Source: Escarpia spicata
Taxonomy: Eukaryota; Annelida; Polychaeta; Sabellida; Siboglinidae
Length of the DNA stretch: 64,000 bases
Reading direction: 5' to 3'
NCBI GenBank assembly: GCA_963995525.1
Contig: OZ023213.1
Location: forward strand, 14,869,033 to 14,933,032
Below, piece after piece: positions 46,413 through 59,190 of this stretch; the first letter of the stretch is position 1; every line of letters begins with the position of its first letter. Below the pieces are notes generated by a model. The model saw only the letters and a program-made list of their open reading frames with translations, was not told where the DNA came from and ran no database searches. The translations under genes were made by a program, and so were the position numbers.

Positions 46413-48716
46413 GTTTTAGGTTTGTGTGAAATACTAACCAAGGCTCACGACTTCCGTTGCGTGGTACATTAATTGTGAGAGTAACACGTGACTTGAACAA
46501 ATTATAATAGTTATTTTCCTTCAAATCAACTATTAAACAAACCAGGTTTAATACAGTTTCTGTCGAACACACTGACCCTGAATTCAACGCAGATGTTCTT
46601 GGTTTCTTTCTGATTGCTCCATTTAATTTCAAATGTCCCAGTAACGTTGACACTGGCACATGATGGTTGTTTGCAATATATCAGATAGTAGTTCAATTTG
46701 TAATATCTTTAATTTAATCATTTATTTTTTACATAAAACTATAAGACGAGTAATTCCCATAATTTTGTGTGACATTGAAAGTGGTATTAGCAATTGCCCT
46801 GGCCAATATTGACCATTCTGGGACAGGTAATTTTTTAATGCAATACCCCCATGCTATGATATTTACCATTACGGGTCACTAAACATGAATTCAAGTTCTT
46901 GTATGTCATGCACAAGCCCTGACTGATCATCGTTTCCCGTTCAAGTTATTCTATATAGATCCCTTCGACAATACGAATTTCAATCATTCGATTATTCAAA
47001 CACTGGTGATGTTACAGTTCATCTGAAAACTGACGTTTTCTAAGGAAGGTCCTGGAACGACCCATGTAAATACCTCACTCTCAGTATCGGTTGACAACAT
47101 TCTTTGCAACTTAATTTCGTTCAGGACATGAATTGTAAGGGAAGTACGTTGGTAAACTAACAGAAACACCTGTTATTTCTTGGATGTGTAATAGATGGTG
47201 GCACTTATCGAAGACAACCTTCTTGGTTGCCATTCTGACCCCACCCTACTATAAGACAGGGTCAAGCAATAATCGAGAATCGAAACAAAACGGTTTTCCA
47301 AACAATAATCATGCGGAAAATGTACGGGTGTTTTGGTGTGACGTCAAATTGTATATTACAAAGATAGGGATGTCAATGACACTTTAAATTGAAATTTGAA
47401 ATTGACCTGTCATTTGATATTCAGGAAGTTAAATAATTCAATTTATTTGTTTTCATAATTAGTTTTGTTGTGAATACTGTGTTTAATGAATAGCTCAGAA
47501 TTCAAATTGTGCAGACGGAACAAAATGTTTATAATTTTTATTCAAAATAACAAAATATATGACCAATATATAGTTACGTGATAAAAGGTCAAAGTCGGCC
47601 GGCTTTATATACGGCGTTTCTCTTGACCGCATGTGTTATACTGTCCACAAATTATTCGTGTGACTTGGAACGTGTCATTATTTGCGTATACCATCGATGA
47701 TTATCACACTATGTGTTCTAGGCCGCAGCGCACAGAATACCGCTTTCCGTCGAGTGTTTACCATTCATCTATACACATGTAGATCAGTGGTTTTTACCGT
47801 CACCGTCGACATGCGTAGCCTAGGCCTACTAGGCCCTTAACCCCGCATCTGCGCTGCCTATTGCTGATCGCGTCAGCAGTGGCGACCAGCCCGGTGAACG
47901 TGTATTATTTCTGGTAGCATAGGCGGATAAAACGAGGGTCTGGCCATAGACATTTTGGATTTAGCACAACCAATATTCATCTGGTTCCGCCGATAATTGG
48001 GAAAGCTTCAGGGAGGAGGGTGCACTTTTATGTCAGTCGTGATCGAACAGTGGAGGAAGTCGGCTCAGCACTCCAATGTTCATTTGGTTCGTCCGGCAGT
48101 GGAAGATTTTTGTCGAGCCTCAAGGGGTGAAATTGGAGATTTTTGGCCGGCTAGACAACCTAGAACAAACCATGTGTATGGACAACGTTGATCTAGCGGT
48201 GGTTTTACAAATAATACAATGTTACAAACATGACTTATTACTATCATATCACAAACAAGCTGGATTTATCCATTATTAAATTAGATCACGCCAAATAAGC
48301 CTTTAATCTTAACAATAGCTGGGGGAATCTAGGACTGGCGCAGATCGGAGCGTGGGGGAGAATCCCTCCGTTTCTACTTGAACAAAGCTGAATGTGGCGT
48401 TGGGAGGAGGTATTTTGCGGATCCAGGGTGCTTTGCTGTTAAAGGGCTGCAGTTGGAAGGTTATTTTGAGCACCCCACCCCATTAATCAAATCCTAGATC
48501 GGCCCCTGTTAAGAGTACACTCTATTTCGGTGGTTGGCCAGATATAGGTTTTGGACACTTGGGATTGACTATATTGTCAGTGTATAAAATAGAGGAGAGA
48601 TATCAGTGCAAAATTGCTACAATAGTGGGGCACATTCGTGTGCTAAAGATTTTCGGAGAGTCCACTAAGTTTGAATTCGTAGATAACGATTTTCATAGAG
48701 ACGGATTCATCTGGAA

Positions 48717-48796
<80 letters not shown>

Positions 48797-48916
48797 ATAT
48801 ATATATATATATATAATATATTATGCTATTTATATATACGTATATATATATATGTATATATATATACATGTACATATATACATATATGTATATATATATA
48901 TATATACATATATACA

Positions 48917-48964
<48 letters not shown>

Positions 48965-48980
48965 TGTATATGTATATGTA

Positions 48981-49013
<33 letters not shown>

Positions 49014-49728
49014 TCGGTCTTTTCATACGGTTTACTTTAAGGTCTGGTTAGTATCCCCATCATATGGTAAAATTGGCTGGTTATTTTCGAAATGAGTACT
49101 GCAAAAAGTGGGTTCTCGCGCAACCCCTGATCCCCCTTGGCTACGGCCCTACGTATATATCAATTTCAGTTGCATTGTTAATTAGATTTAATCTGCTTAC
49201 ATCGATTAATAAAGCCATTAACACATACTAAGAATGGGTATCGTGTTAGTATACAATAGTTGGCTTTGTTTTTCTCTGCCCGCTTTGTGTGTGGTAACGC
49301 AGTCACTGGCTCACTGGTCTATAAAAGTGCGTTTGTTTGCGTGCCCTTTCATGTAGCCCGCTTAAGCCATTATTCATAACTACTCTTTTTGAAAATACCA
49401 AACTTGTCGAAATGTCAGGAGGTACGCCATCAAACCAGCGCGAACACATTGTAATCTACCTATGGCGTAGTTCTGTTGCACGCAATGATTTTACTCGGAA
49501 AGTTTCTTGCAAGTGTTAACACATTCAGACGTAAAATGCTAGAACTTGGTACAATCAACGTCATACAAAATATAATATATATATTATACCTGAGTAACCC
49601 CTGGATTGTACGGTGGTAAATTACACCTGTTGGTATTGTCTAGTTGAGGGATCGTTCACAGTTGTCGAAATGTCTCTATTCGTACAGATCGTTCGCAAAG
49701 GGGAGGCGGACAAGGCCGGCCGTACAAC
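46413..49728 (+). repeat. Large dispersed repeat A, copy A2
   Basis: Direct-orientation partner of 16124-19790, about 3.3 kb without the CA expansion. It is followed immediately by repeat E, F and G copies, making a composite of about 5.7 kb. No protein coding supported. Confidence 0.75.
48719..49013. repeat. (TG)n-(TA)n microsatellite inside repeat A2
   Basis: About 75 bp of TG followed by about 215 bp of TA-rich repeats with TACATG interruptions, at the same place as the TA/TG tract of A1. Confidence 0.9.
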
Positions 49729-49737
49729 GTTTTCAGA

Positions 49738-49957
49738 GGCACCCTCATAATTATGTTTAGCATCATCGGTGACGTCGTTCACAGATGCATAACATAATTA
49801 AGAGCAACGATGCAACGACTTTGAAACAAGTGTAATACAAATGTATTAACTTCTAACTATATCAAAGCAGCGGACCAGACATGCCAATACGTAGACCCCC
49901 TTCCACACAAGCTGCTATATTGGTCATCATCAGACTGCTTTAATTGAAAGACACTTA
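49738..49957. repeat. Dispersed repeat E, copy 2
   Basis: Close match to 23296-23520 in the same orientation, directly right of repeat A2. Confidence 0.8.
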
Positions 49958-50400
49958 AGTTAGGTGTGCTATCTGTGTAGTGGGACTTTCTGAGGTTGGT
50001 AAGATGTATTTAATGTTGTATTGTCTTTGCATGTCTGTAAGTAATTATGTCCTGTGAATTGTATTTGTAACTTGTAAGGCTGTACTTGCCGTTTGCGTTA
50101 ACTTTGTATTTCGCCTCGTTAAACCGTGTTGGGCAATAGTAGACAGCATATCTCGTTATTATGCGCTCAGAACAGAGAATGAATTAATCATTCGTTACTA
50201 TCCATTCTCCATTTGTATGAAACCTGACTGGAAGGTTTATATTAAGGGGAATATATGGTAATGATGTTGCGAACATTGTGTTCGCTGTTAATCGCTAGAT
50301 GGTGCCACTATAACAACTAGTCATCTATAATATTGTTGGTGGTTGCTGCAATCCACAGTTCAGTGAATGTTGATTACATTAATATATGTACTTTTAAACT

Positions 50401-51144
50401 CATGGTGTCTCAGGTGTCAACAGTACCGCTTTCAGGCGGGAAATCCCCCTTTTTATTGTCGGTCCCGCTTTCCCGCTTTTCTGTGAAAATGTCCTGCGTT
50501 TTTGTATATTTCGCCTCCGAAAAAATCGACGATAAAATTATGTATTTATTGTGCGCTGCTAGTTGTATGAAAGTACCTGTGATCGCGAACGAACGTTTTT
50601 TCCGCGCGCGCGAGCACGTGACTTCGCTATCGGCGGTTGACGGAAACTTCATTCAAGATGACGAAGCGGCTGAGTGGGCCGGAGTGTATCGAGATTGCGA
50701 AGAAGAGCCAACAACTGAGCGGTGGAGGTTCAGGTGCGGATGATGGCCACCAGCGTTCGCTCTGAGTTTGATTGGAATACTTTGTGTGCACTGCTCAGTG
50801 TAAAATGGAACAATGATGACTGCGCAGTCGACTTCCAGTGCACTGCGAAGCTTCTACGCTGTGCCAAGTCGGCGACCTACGGATACAACCAGGGACACTG
50901 CAGCAAGTGACTGCACCTGTGGTAGCTGTTTGATAGTTGGTGTATCGCAAGATAAGGCCAAGAATTGGTAACAATGAATCCTTGTCTTTCTTATTTGTTT
51001 GTTTTTGCATGGCGGGAACGATTTCACATTGAAACATTTATTGTGTGTTTACTAGTGCTATTTTTATTGCGCAAATGTTGTTTCCTATAGAATTGGTGTT
51101 CGCGCACTTTCTCACTTTTTCGTGAACTGATGTTGACACCTATG
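50401..51144 (+). mobile_element. Short DNA element with inverted ends and 6-bp target duplication, copy 2
   Basis: Begins CATGGTGTC and ends in the complement of CATAGGTGTCAACATC. Perfect TAAACT duplications flank it (50395-50400 and 51145-51150). It is 744 bp; it has a longer left end and about 70 extra bp near 51000-51070 compared with copy 1. GC-rich promoter-like sequence (CCCGCTTTCCCGC) lies near the left end and the small conserved frame at 50658-50765. Confidence 0.78.
50658..50765 (+). CDS. Small conserved open frame inside the 6-bp-TSD element, copy 2
   Basis: MTKRLSGPECIEIAKK then SQQLSGGGSGADDGHQRSL and TGA, aligned end to end with 39237-39344. The same start and stop in two diverged copies is mild evidence of past coding function. 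Confidence 0.35.
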   Translation: MTKRLSGPECIEIAKKSQQLSGGGSGADDGHQRSL

Positions 51145-51771
51145 TAAACTATAACAGTAGTATTTGTAATCCCCAGTACATTGGATGTATTATATCATTC
51201 TTGTCTTAATCTCAGATTACTTGTTTTTATATAATTATGTGTATAGCGCTTTAGCTGGTTTACTCCACAATACAGTGCGTGGGTGAGACACTAAGGTGTT
51301 GTTTATAATCAGCCAGTCAGGTATCAATAATGTTATTGTTTGTCATTTGATTGACACCGAGATAGTATATATTTTGTATTATGCAGGTTATGACTCGGCT
51401 GACAGGGGAGTAGGGCCATCCTGCCGATTACCGGTTGTTGTTTTTCTATGGTTTTAGTGGTTGTTGTCGTTGTAGGGTTTCAGTGGTTGTTGATGGTTTA
51501 GGGTTTTAGTGTTTGTTTAATTTAGGTATTGCTTTGTGTAAAGCAGATTTTGATTCGTGTTTGTGGTACACGTGAAATCATAAATTATTTCCTCATTTGT
51601 TTTTTTCTGAATTACTCTTGTCTTTTCCCTGACATCTCTCATATAATAACTTTGTTTATAATTTACATATACAGTAATTATTATTACTGTGGCCTATTCG
51701 AAACTCTTGTATTATATATATATATATATACAATATTCATTCAGAGGCGTATTACAATCAATTTAATGTAG

Positions 51772-52142
51772 CTATTATTGTTGTATGTATGTTAACATCA
51801 AGACATGTTTAATAATAACTACAATTAAGGTAACCATTTATATGTATATATATATAGGCTATTTAGACTGAGATATATTAGTAACAGTATAATCCTGTTT
51901 TGAAAGCACTAGATATGCTCGCCGGCTAAGCAGAATATGCCTGATGGTTGGGTATGACATTGCAATGTTGTGTTGTAACTATTAAAATAAGATCTCAGTT
52001 TCTTTGAATTATTAGTGTTAAATAATATTTGGGTCTATATTTGTCATGAAGGTGCTGCAAAACTGGCCAATCGGGCAGGCGTTGAGACGGTTTTGCTCGG
52101 TGGCAAAGGTGCCGAGTTTGATGATGATGATATTCTGATAGC
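51772..52142 (+). repeat. Dispersed repeat G, copy 1
   Basis: About 370 bp matching 60598-60943 in direct orientation. Anchors: GGCTATTTAGACTG, TAGTAACAGTATAATCC, AAGCAGAATATGCCT, TTAAATAATATTTGGGTCTA and GATGATGATGAT.TTCTGAT. Confidence 0.8.
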
Positions 52143-52249
52143 TATGTGTGTATGGGCTTGCTAATTCGTGTGTACATATGTGTTAAACAGTAGTTATATT
52201 ACAATGAAATGAAGCACAATGTGTATTAACCTAATTTGTTTTATTTGCA

Positions 52250-53090
52250 GTTTTTATGTACTCGTATAAGCCAACAACTCTTCTTGAAACTCAGCCCCGA
52301 ACTCAGGGGATGTCTCCAACTGCGGAGGCAGCACCGATGACGCCAACTGGTGACTCGACAAGACTTCCTTGTAGTTTATAAATGTGGCGACTAACGATGG
52401 CTTCACCTTCGAGACGGACGGTGTACGATACTGGTCCCGTCTGTTGTTCGATTGTGCCAGGTACCCAGCTTGCAGCGTTTCCATGGTACCGTAGAGCGTA
52501 TGCAAGATTAACTATTTTGAAGGTACGAACCTTGGCGTGCCGGTCGTGTATCGCCTTTTGTTTGATCTGTATGGCAATGACCCTCCTACCGACATCTGGC
52601 TTAATGAGATGAAGCCGGGTCTTGTCTATTCATTAACAGTTCAGGGGGTTATGCCCGTCGTTTTGGGTGGAGTAATCCGAACAACCCAAGAACGGCTTGT
52701 GGTCGGTGACGATAGTAAACTTGCGACCTCACAAGTGCGGGTGAAACTTCTTCAGTCCATCGATGATGGCCAAACCCTCTTTATCAATCTGAGCGTAGTT
52801 TTTCTCAGCCTGTAATAGACGTCTGGAGTGGTACACAATGGGTTTCTCTTAACCATCTTCTATGACGTGAGCCCGAACGGATCCAATGCCATATGGAGGG
52901 GCATCACATGTCAGGATCAACGACTTGGAGAAGTCGAAATGCGTTACGACCTGTGGCGAGCTCAGCATCTCTTTCGTCATGTCGAAAGCTTATTGTTGTG
53001 CCTTCTTCCAGTAATGTATCTCTTAATCACACAAAACGCACCGTCTCCAACCCATTGATCGGATTTGCTATACATATCTAATGAGCTATT
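52250..53090 (-). mobile_element. Ty3/Gypsy retrotransposon remnant (RNase H joined to integrase C-terminus)
   Basis: On the minus strand, 53020-52640 encodes an RNase H region: AFDMTKEMLSS, LILTCDAPPYGIGSV (catalytic Asp), EKPIVYHSRRLLQAEKNYAQIDKEGLAI and FTIVTDHKPFLG. About 52600-52370 encodes the chromodomain-side end of integrase: HDRHAKVRTFKI, WVPGTIEQQTGPVSYTVRL and SRHI. The integrase zinc finger and DDE core between them are missing. Stops interrupt the RNase H part. Upstream sequence to 53330 may belong to the same or another element. Confidence 0.8.
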
Positions 53091-53339
53091 ACAATTAGGA
53101 ATGTGGCAGTTGGCTGAGGACCGAAATAACTACAATCACCATCTTTTCAGTCTGCCGTATCTTCGGAAGGCCATACGTACGCTCTGCTTCCATGGCAACT
53201 GCTGTCAGTTGTTTCAAGTCTGGCCTTGTGATCGGAACATATGGACAGATGCGCCGCGGCTGGAAAGTTTGAGTAGAACAGTCAAATACCTAAATCTGAG
53301 TGACGATGCTGGGCACTATGATTGAAGCATTAGTCCCAG

Positions 53340-53858
53340 GCACAGCTGCCCCAGCTGACTGATCAACAACAGCTGGGAAGAAAGGTTATCACTCCTGCAA
53401 TACTGTCTCCTGTACCAAAACCAGCGATTTCTAGGGCCAAAAGAAATCCTAACATCCAGTTCATATCAAAAAAGAGTAATGACAAAAAATCAAAACGCAC
53501 AAAAGTAAGCCTAACCAAACAGTTGGCAAGAGAAACAAAAAACAACAGATTCAGGTAAGAAAGGAAAAAGACAAAAAACTGCAGATTTTTTCGGCCAGCT
53601 ACAAAACAACAAAAACAATCAAAGTAACAACGAGTCTTGGACCTGTTTACTATTTGACGAAGAGCGAAAAGAAACCATCCCGTAGCGATCGATGTGACAT
53701 GTGTCGGTAAAAGATTGCATTGGTAATTTAGTAATCAGGGAAAATCAATTACTGATTGGTATCTTTTTGCCATTATTAAACCCTCTACTGCCCATTCGTC
53801 TATTCGTGACAACATATTACTGTTTGTTCTCAGTTCAAAACTAAATTATGTCGAATCT
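53340..53858. other. No gene recognised
   Basis: A-rich, low coding potential. Nothing matched elsewhere in the window. Confidence 0.4.
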
Positions 53859-54105
53859 ATTTGGCGCTTGTTCGTCTCATGTCATTGTCATGCTCACTGG
53901 GACGCCGTAGTTTTCGTGATTTATGAATTAAGCGACTACCTTTTTATAAGTATGAAATGTGTATTGAACCTTTTTAGTTTTTATTTGGCGCTTGGTCGTC
54001 ACATATAATTGTCATGCTCATTAGGACGCCGTAGTTTTCGTGAATTATGCATTAAACCACAACTTGTTTTTATAAAATGTATGAAGTGTGTTTTGAACCT
54101 TGGTT
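53859..54105. repeat. Tandem repeat, two ~125-bp units
   Basis: Both units contain TTTGGCGCTTG.TCGTC, ATTGTCATGCTCA.T.GGACGCCGTAGTTTTCGTGA, TTTTTATAA and TATGAA.TGTGT.TTGAACCTT, in the same orientation (starting near 53864 and 53993). Confidence 0.8.
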
Positions 54106-54189
54106 TCTTTCAAAGCATCAATAATTGACTGATGACGTATAATGAACCACAAGCACCTGTATTGGACCACATAATAATGTGACAAGTCA

Positions 54190-54305
54190 CTGATGTCGCC
54201 TACTCCGTTATTAGAGCAAGTGGTTCAGCTGCAGCTAATGCTGCGTCCCTACGAGTTATAGTAGTTGGAGCGCATCGGCTCTGTGAGTCCACGACAAAGG
54301 TTTAC
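54190..54305. repeat. Short dispersed repeat I, copy 2
   Basis: Partner of 41805-42040: shared TTATTAGAGCAAGTGG.TCAG.TGCAGCTAATG and GTGAGTCCACG. Confidence 0.5.
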
Positions 54306-54699
54306 CAGGTTTTATGTGTGGAATATTTTACTTCCTTTTTATAAATCAGGGCGACCAACTTTCTAAATACATATATACAGTGTGTATGTCGACAGTACCA
54401 ACGTTTTAAAATGGCAGAAAGTGGATTCGAACGCTGATGCATTATGATTGACACGTAGCTCTGCGCAGGGTTGGCAAAGGAAACCTTCAATGTCCATTTC
54501 CTTTTTTGGTGAATTGCAGATCAGATTAAAAGACAGAGCTGTAAACCGTCCCATATAGTCTTACAAAGAGTCGAGGCTATATTTGGCGGAGATAGATCGT
54601 AGAAATTGATGGTGTAAAAAAGTTGATAAACAAGTGGAATTACTGATTGATAAGTATAATTTTTGCCTTAATATCATTCATAAAGTTGCAATAAACATA
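54306..54699. other. No gene recognised
   Basis: AT-rich DNA left of the CR1-like element. The true 5' boundary of that element may lie here. Confidence 0.35.
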
Positions 54700-55181
54700 T
54701 ACTGAGTAGCAGTTGTGCTTAAAGTTAGTTAGTTAAAGTATTTTAGAACACCCTAGTATAGTGAGTGATAATAGGGTAACTCACTTAAGCGGCTTAGCCT
54801 TCGATAAGTAGTAAACAAGATTTAACAAACCTGATTATGTGGTAGAATATATAGGAGATAAAATAACAACCATCAAACTACTTACATCAGATAATATCTG
54901 TGCAAGCCATTACTTGCTAGATATTTTGGTTAGGTAGCATTGTTGTTAAAATTAAGCAAGGGCGATAGTCGGGCGGCGTAACCTAAATAAATAAAGCAGC
55001 CTAACATAACGTAATTGATTGTATTTAAATTAGGTCACTACCGGTGATGTTAGCGTTCGTGTTAGGATAAATAGTCGGCTGTGTAATTGAAATTTGTAAC
55101 CTAAAGTGTGCTGTAGTACACACGAAACAGTCTTTATAAAGACTAAGTTAGTTAAGTTATTAAATAAATTCTGATCGGGAT

Positions 55182-56402
55182 ATGGCGCCTTGCAAGCGAC
55201 AAGTCAAGGCAAACCGACACTTGGTGTGCGATCACTGCCACAGCTGGGTAGATTTTGCATTGTCCGGGTGTGGAAATTCATGGGCAGAAACCATGGAGGA
55301 AGGATTCACCTTTCAGTGCATTGGATGTTAGAAGGTGGAGTGTCTGCAGAAGGAGATAGTTAGGTTGACAGATATTGTGAAGGGAATGGAGATGGGAATT
55401 AGCAAGGAGGCAGGTCGAATGGAGAGACACGACAGGGAGAGAGGTGAGGCTACTGCAAGACTGAAGGAGAATAGCAATGGCAAGAAAACTGAGGAAAGGA
55501 GATTGAGAGGAGAGAAGGTGATTGGAGGGGAAGAAATTGGAAAATCGACAACAGAAAACGTGACAAGCGTGAAGGTGACAGGGTAGAAAGTGACAGTAGA
55601 GAAGGAGGGAGGGAAGATGGAACGGGTGAGGAGAGAGGAAAATGAGACGGGACGAAAGAAGAAGGGACGAAAGGAAGTGAGAGCAAATGTGATAGAAGAG
55701 AAGTCGGTAAAAGGGACGCTGACAGGAGGAAAGGTGACAAGAGAAAAAGCGACAGGAAAGAATGGATCGGAAGAGAATGTGACAGGAGAGAAGACGGCAG
55801 GGGGGAAAGACAACAACCAGACAGATGCAAACCGAAGAAGGAGCTATTCTAAGGCAGTGATTGAGGGGGCAATGAGGAAAGAGAGGGTGTTTATGGGTGA
55901 CTCCATTATGAGAAAGACGGACAAGACACTGAGCGAGGGGAAGGACATCGTTGTTTGTTTACCGGGGGCTAGGATTGAACATGTAACTGACAGGGTAGAG
56001 AAGGTATTGGGACATGGCAAGGGGGGGTCTATACTGGTACATGTAGGAACAAATAATGCAGACAGGGAGGGAACAACTGCGATAGTACAGAAGTATAGAC
56101 AGTTAGTGAGGAAGCTAAAGAAGACGAGAGTCGAACAGATTATTTTGTCTGGAATTTTGCCAGTAATGGGAGGAAGGGGGGCAACGTATATAAACTGTAA
56201 GAGGATGGCGATCAACGCACTAGCTGAGCAGATGTGTGAAGAAGAGGGGGTGGGATTCACAGATTTATGGGGATACTTTGTTGGGAGGGAAGATATGTAC
56301 ATGAGAGATGGCCTCCATCTTAGTGGAAAGGGGGCAGCAGTTTTCTCAGAGAATCTGCTGCAATCTGTTGACAGTGGGACAGGTTGCATCTATTTAAACT
56401 AG
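55182..56402 (+). pseudogene. CR1-like ORF1: PHD-like finger, basic linker and SGNH esterase domain
   Basis: One 406-codon frame from ATG 55182 to TAG 56400, broken by in-frame TAG at 55329 and 55584. The N-terminus has CDHCHSWVDF, then a second Cys pair (FQCIGC), as in PHD-like fingers of CR1 ORF1 proteins. The middle is highly charged (Lys/Glu/Arg). The C-terminal 170 residues, intact from 55590, show an SGNH-hydrolase pattern: VFMGDSIM (Ser block), HVGTNN (Gly/Asn block) and MRDGLHLSGKG (Asp-x-x-His block). Such esterase domains are known in ORF1 of CR1-type LINEs and act in RNP assembly or membrane/lipid contact; the role is not settled. Confidence 0.8.
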
Positions 56403-56499
56403 ATTCGCAGGGGGGACTCACAGAAAAGCCTGAAAATGGAGGCATAGATAAAGACAGCACAAATAAATCAACAAATAACAGTCTGGAAAACCCTTCTGA

Positions 56500-57334
56500 A
56501 GCTGGATATAAATGTGTTTGTTTAAATGCAAGGAGTATAGTAAACAAAAGAAATTAACTAAACATTACGGTAGAAGATATTGACCCTCATATAATAGGTA
56601 TAACCGAATCCTGGACCACCACCGATATATCAGATGCTGAATTGGGACTGACAGGATATGTAATGATTAGAAAAGATAGAATAGGAAGAAAGGGAGGTGG
56701 AGTTATTTTATATATTAAAGAATCTATTCAGGCTTATGAAATAAAATTAGAAAGAGAAGCAGATTGCGAAGAAGCTGTTTGGTGTAACATAGTTACAGGA
56801 AACTCAACGTTAACAGTTGGGTTAGTTTATCGAAGTCCAAACATAAGCATAGAAGAGAATGAAAAAATACAAAACGCTATAAGGGAAGTAAGCAAACGGG
56901 ACTGTATTATTATGGGGGATTTTAACCATGGGCATATACAATGGAAATCTCTACAGAGTATGGGGAGAGAGGACCACAAGTTTTTAGTTTTAGTTCAAGA
57001 TACATTCCTTTCTCAACAAGTGCTAGAACCAACCAGGGGTGAGAATGTGTTAGACATAGTTTTGTCCTCACAGAATGAATTAGTTGACAATGTCAAGATA
57101 TGTGAGCCACTGGGGAGTAGCGATCACAACCAGATACATTTTACCATCAAAGTAAAATCAGAAAGGAATAGCAAAAAGCAGTATAGGAGAAATTTCCACA
57201 AAGGAAGGTATAAGGACATGAGGAAATATTTAGCAAAGATAGACTGGAATAAGACACTGAAAAATAAGACGGCAACAGAATGCTGGAATATATTAAAGAG
57301 TGAAATTAAGCTAACCAAGCTAAAGCTGAAATAA
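56500..57334 (+). pseudogene. CR1-like ORF2: endonuclease
   Basis: The frame opens around KCVCLNARSIVNKRN (56510), meets a TAA near 56555, then continues IDPHIIGITESW (catalytic Glu), GGGVILYIKES, VGLVYRSP, IIMGDFNHGHIQW and GSSDHNQIHF (SDH block, near 57117). The corresponding site to the nonsense mutation in the other copy reads Leu here. It ends at TAA 57332, beside the deleted linker. Confidence 0.8.
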
Positions 57335-57489
57335 AAAATTCAAAGAGAAGCTATGAACAACAATTAGCTAGTAATATAAAACATGACAGCAAGAATTGTT
57401 ATGCGTATGTTCGAAGCAAACAGAAAGTTCAAGATAAGGTCGGTCCTCTAGAAGATAGTGCTGTAAATATAATATCAGAGGGATTCATA

Positions 57490-59081
57490 ATGGCAGAAGA
57501 CCTGAATGAGTACTTTGGTTCAATGTTTACCAAGGAAGATATTAGTTCACTGCCAATACCAGAGGCTAAGTTCAAGGGGGCAGATTCAGACTATTTAGGA
57601 CAATTAATTGTAACCCCGGAAATGGTAGCTAAGAAAATAAGGGCTATGAAGGATAATAAATCACCTGGAGTGGATGGTATTCCACCCAAACTACTATTGG
57701 AAATTGTAGAACAAATTAGCATACCACTTGCAACAGTTTTCAACTTGTCATTAGAAGAGGGAGTGGTTCCTTTAGAATGGAAAGAAGCAAACATTATACC
57801 GTTATTAAAAAAAGGTTCGAGAAACAAGTCAGAGAACTATAGACCAGTGAGTTTAACATCAGTGATTTGTAAATGATTAGAAAGACTAATTAAAGATCAC
57901 ATGGTGGATTTTCTTGTTAAACAAAACTTGATAAACCCATCTCAACATGTTTTTTTTTAAAGCGAGGTCATGCTTAACAAATATGTTATGTTTTTTGGAA
58001 GACATCACTAAGTGGGTAGATATCGTCTACTTAGATTTTCAAAAAGCTTTTGACAAAGTACCACATCAAAGATTACTGCTTAAACTAAAGGCCCATGGCA
58101 TAGGAAATGGTATAATAAACTGGATAGAACAATGGCTGATTGACAGAAGACAACGTGTAGTAGTTGATGGGGAGGCTTCAAACTGGAAATCGGTATTGAG
58201 TGGGGTACCACAGGGATCTGTATTAGGTCCTATATTATTCTTAATATACATCAACGATTTGGATGATGAAATAACAAGCAAGGTGTTGAAATTTGCGGAT
58301 GATACAAAAGTGTTTAGAAGGATTAAAAGTGATGGAGATAGGCAGCATTTACAAGATGATCTTGGTCTGAAAAGTGGCAAATGATGTTCAATTTTGGGAA
58401 ATGTAAATGCCTCCACATAGGACATGGGAACGAAGAAGTAGAATATACAATGGGGGGTACTGTACTAAGTATTACTGTAAAGGACTTAGGGTTAACCGTT
58501 AGTGCTGATATGAAGATTTCAGAGCAGTGCGGAATTGCAGCTTCAAAGGGAAATCGAATCCTTGGATTAATTAGGCGAAACATAACGTATAAGGAAAAAG
58601 AGCTAATAATACCGCTGTACAAAACAATAGTTAGGCCTCATTTAGAATATTGTATTCAAGCGTGGAGGCCATATCGCAGGAAGGTCATAGATATGCTAGA
58701 AAGAGTGCAGAGGAGTGCAACTAAAATGATACCAAATCTGAGGGATCTTAGTTACGAAATACGCCTATACAAATGCGGTTTAACAACACTAGAGACCAGG
58801 AGATTGAGAGGAGATCAGATAGAAGTGTTTAAAATATTGAAGGGTTTTGAAAATATTGATAGAAACATTTTTTTCTCAGTTAAGAAAGATAGAAGGACTA
58901 GAGGACATGAACTTGCATTAGCAAAGGAGCAGAGTAGATTGGATATAAAAAAGTTTTCATTTTCACAAAGGACTGTAAATGAATGGAACAGATTACCTGC
59001 TGATTGTGTGGGTGCTAGTAGCGTGAATATGTTTTAAAATAAAATCGACACATACCTCAGACGGGCGGGATACACATAGAT
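57490..59081 (+). pseudogene. CR1-like ORF2: reverse transcriptase and C-terminus
   Basis: RT pieces: SPGVDGIPPKLLLEIVEQI, NYRPVSLTSVICK (then TGA at 57874), IVYLDFQKAFDKVPHQR (motif A), GVPQGSVLGPILFLIYINDL, KFADDTKVF (FADD), then a frameshift near 58375 and the C-terminal part TIVRPHLEYCIQAW, RRLRGDQIEVFK and TVNEWNRLP. One more nonsense codon near 59035 precedes the natural end near 59079. Confidence 0.8.
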
Positions 59082-59190
59082 AAAAGGGTCGGACTCTCGA
59101 TAAGCCAAGGGCTTCCTTGTCCACCTGCTACCTAGAGTTAATTCTCTGGGTGGCAATCTTGTTAAATCTTGTTAAATCTTGTTAAAAAAC

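Larger units (their letters stand above)
49966..51720 (+). repeat. Dispersed repeat F, copy c (carries a nested element)
   Basis: The most complete F copy with the nested element. The outer parts match copy a (GTTAAACCGTGTTGGGCAATA, TAGCGCTTTAGCTGG, TGACTCGGCTGACAGGG, GGTTTTAGTGGTTGTTGTCG). The nested element is 50401-51144. Confidence 0.75.
54700..59190 (+). mobile_element. CR1-like non-LTR retrotransposon, nearly full length
   Basis: Order: probable 5' UTR (about 54700-55181), ORF1 with a PHD-like Cys/His start and an SGNH-esterase domain, ORF2 with endonuclease and reverse transcriptase, then a ~110-bp 3' UTR ending in three ATCTTGTTAA-type units at 59157-59187 and an A tail. It is nearly identical to the minus-strand copy at 3659-6687 where they overlap. 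ORF1 has two stops; ORF2 has stops, frameshifts and a ~200-bp deletion near 57335. The 5' boundary is an estimate. Confidence 0.85.

Noticed and set aside
55328..56389. Minus-strand Ser/Pro/Phe-rich frames of 126-181 codons.
   Set aside because: Antisense of the charged linker and esterase domain of CR1-like ORF1.
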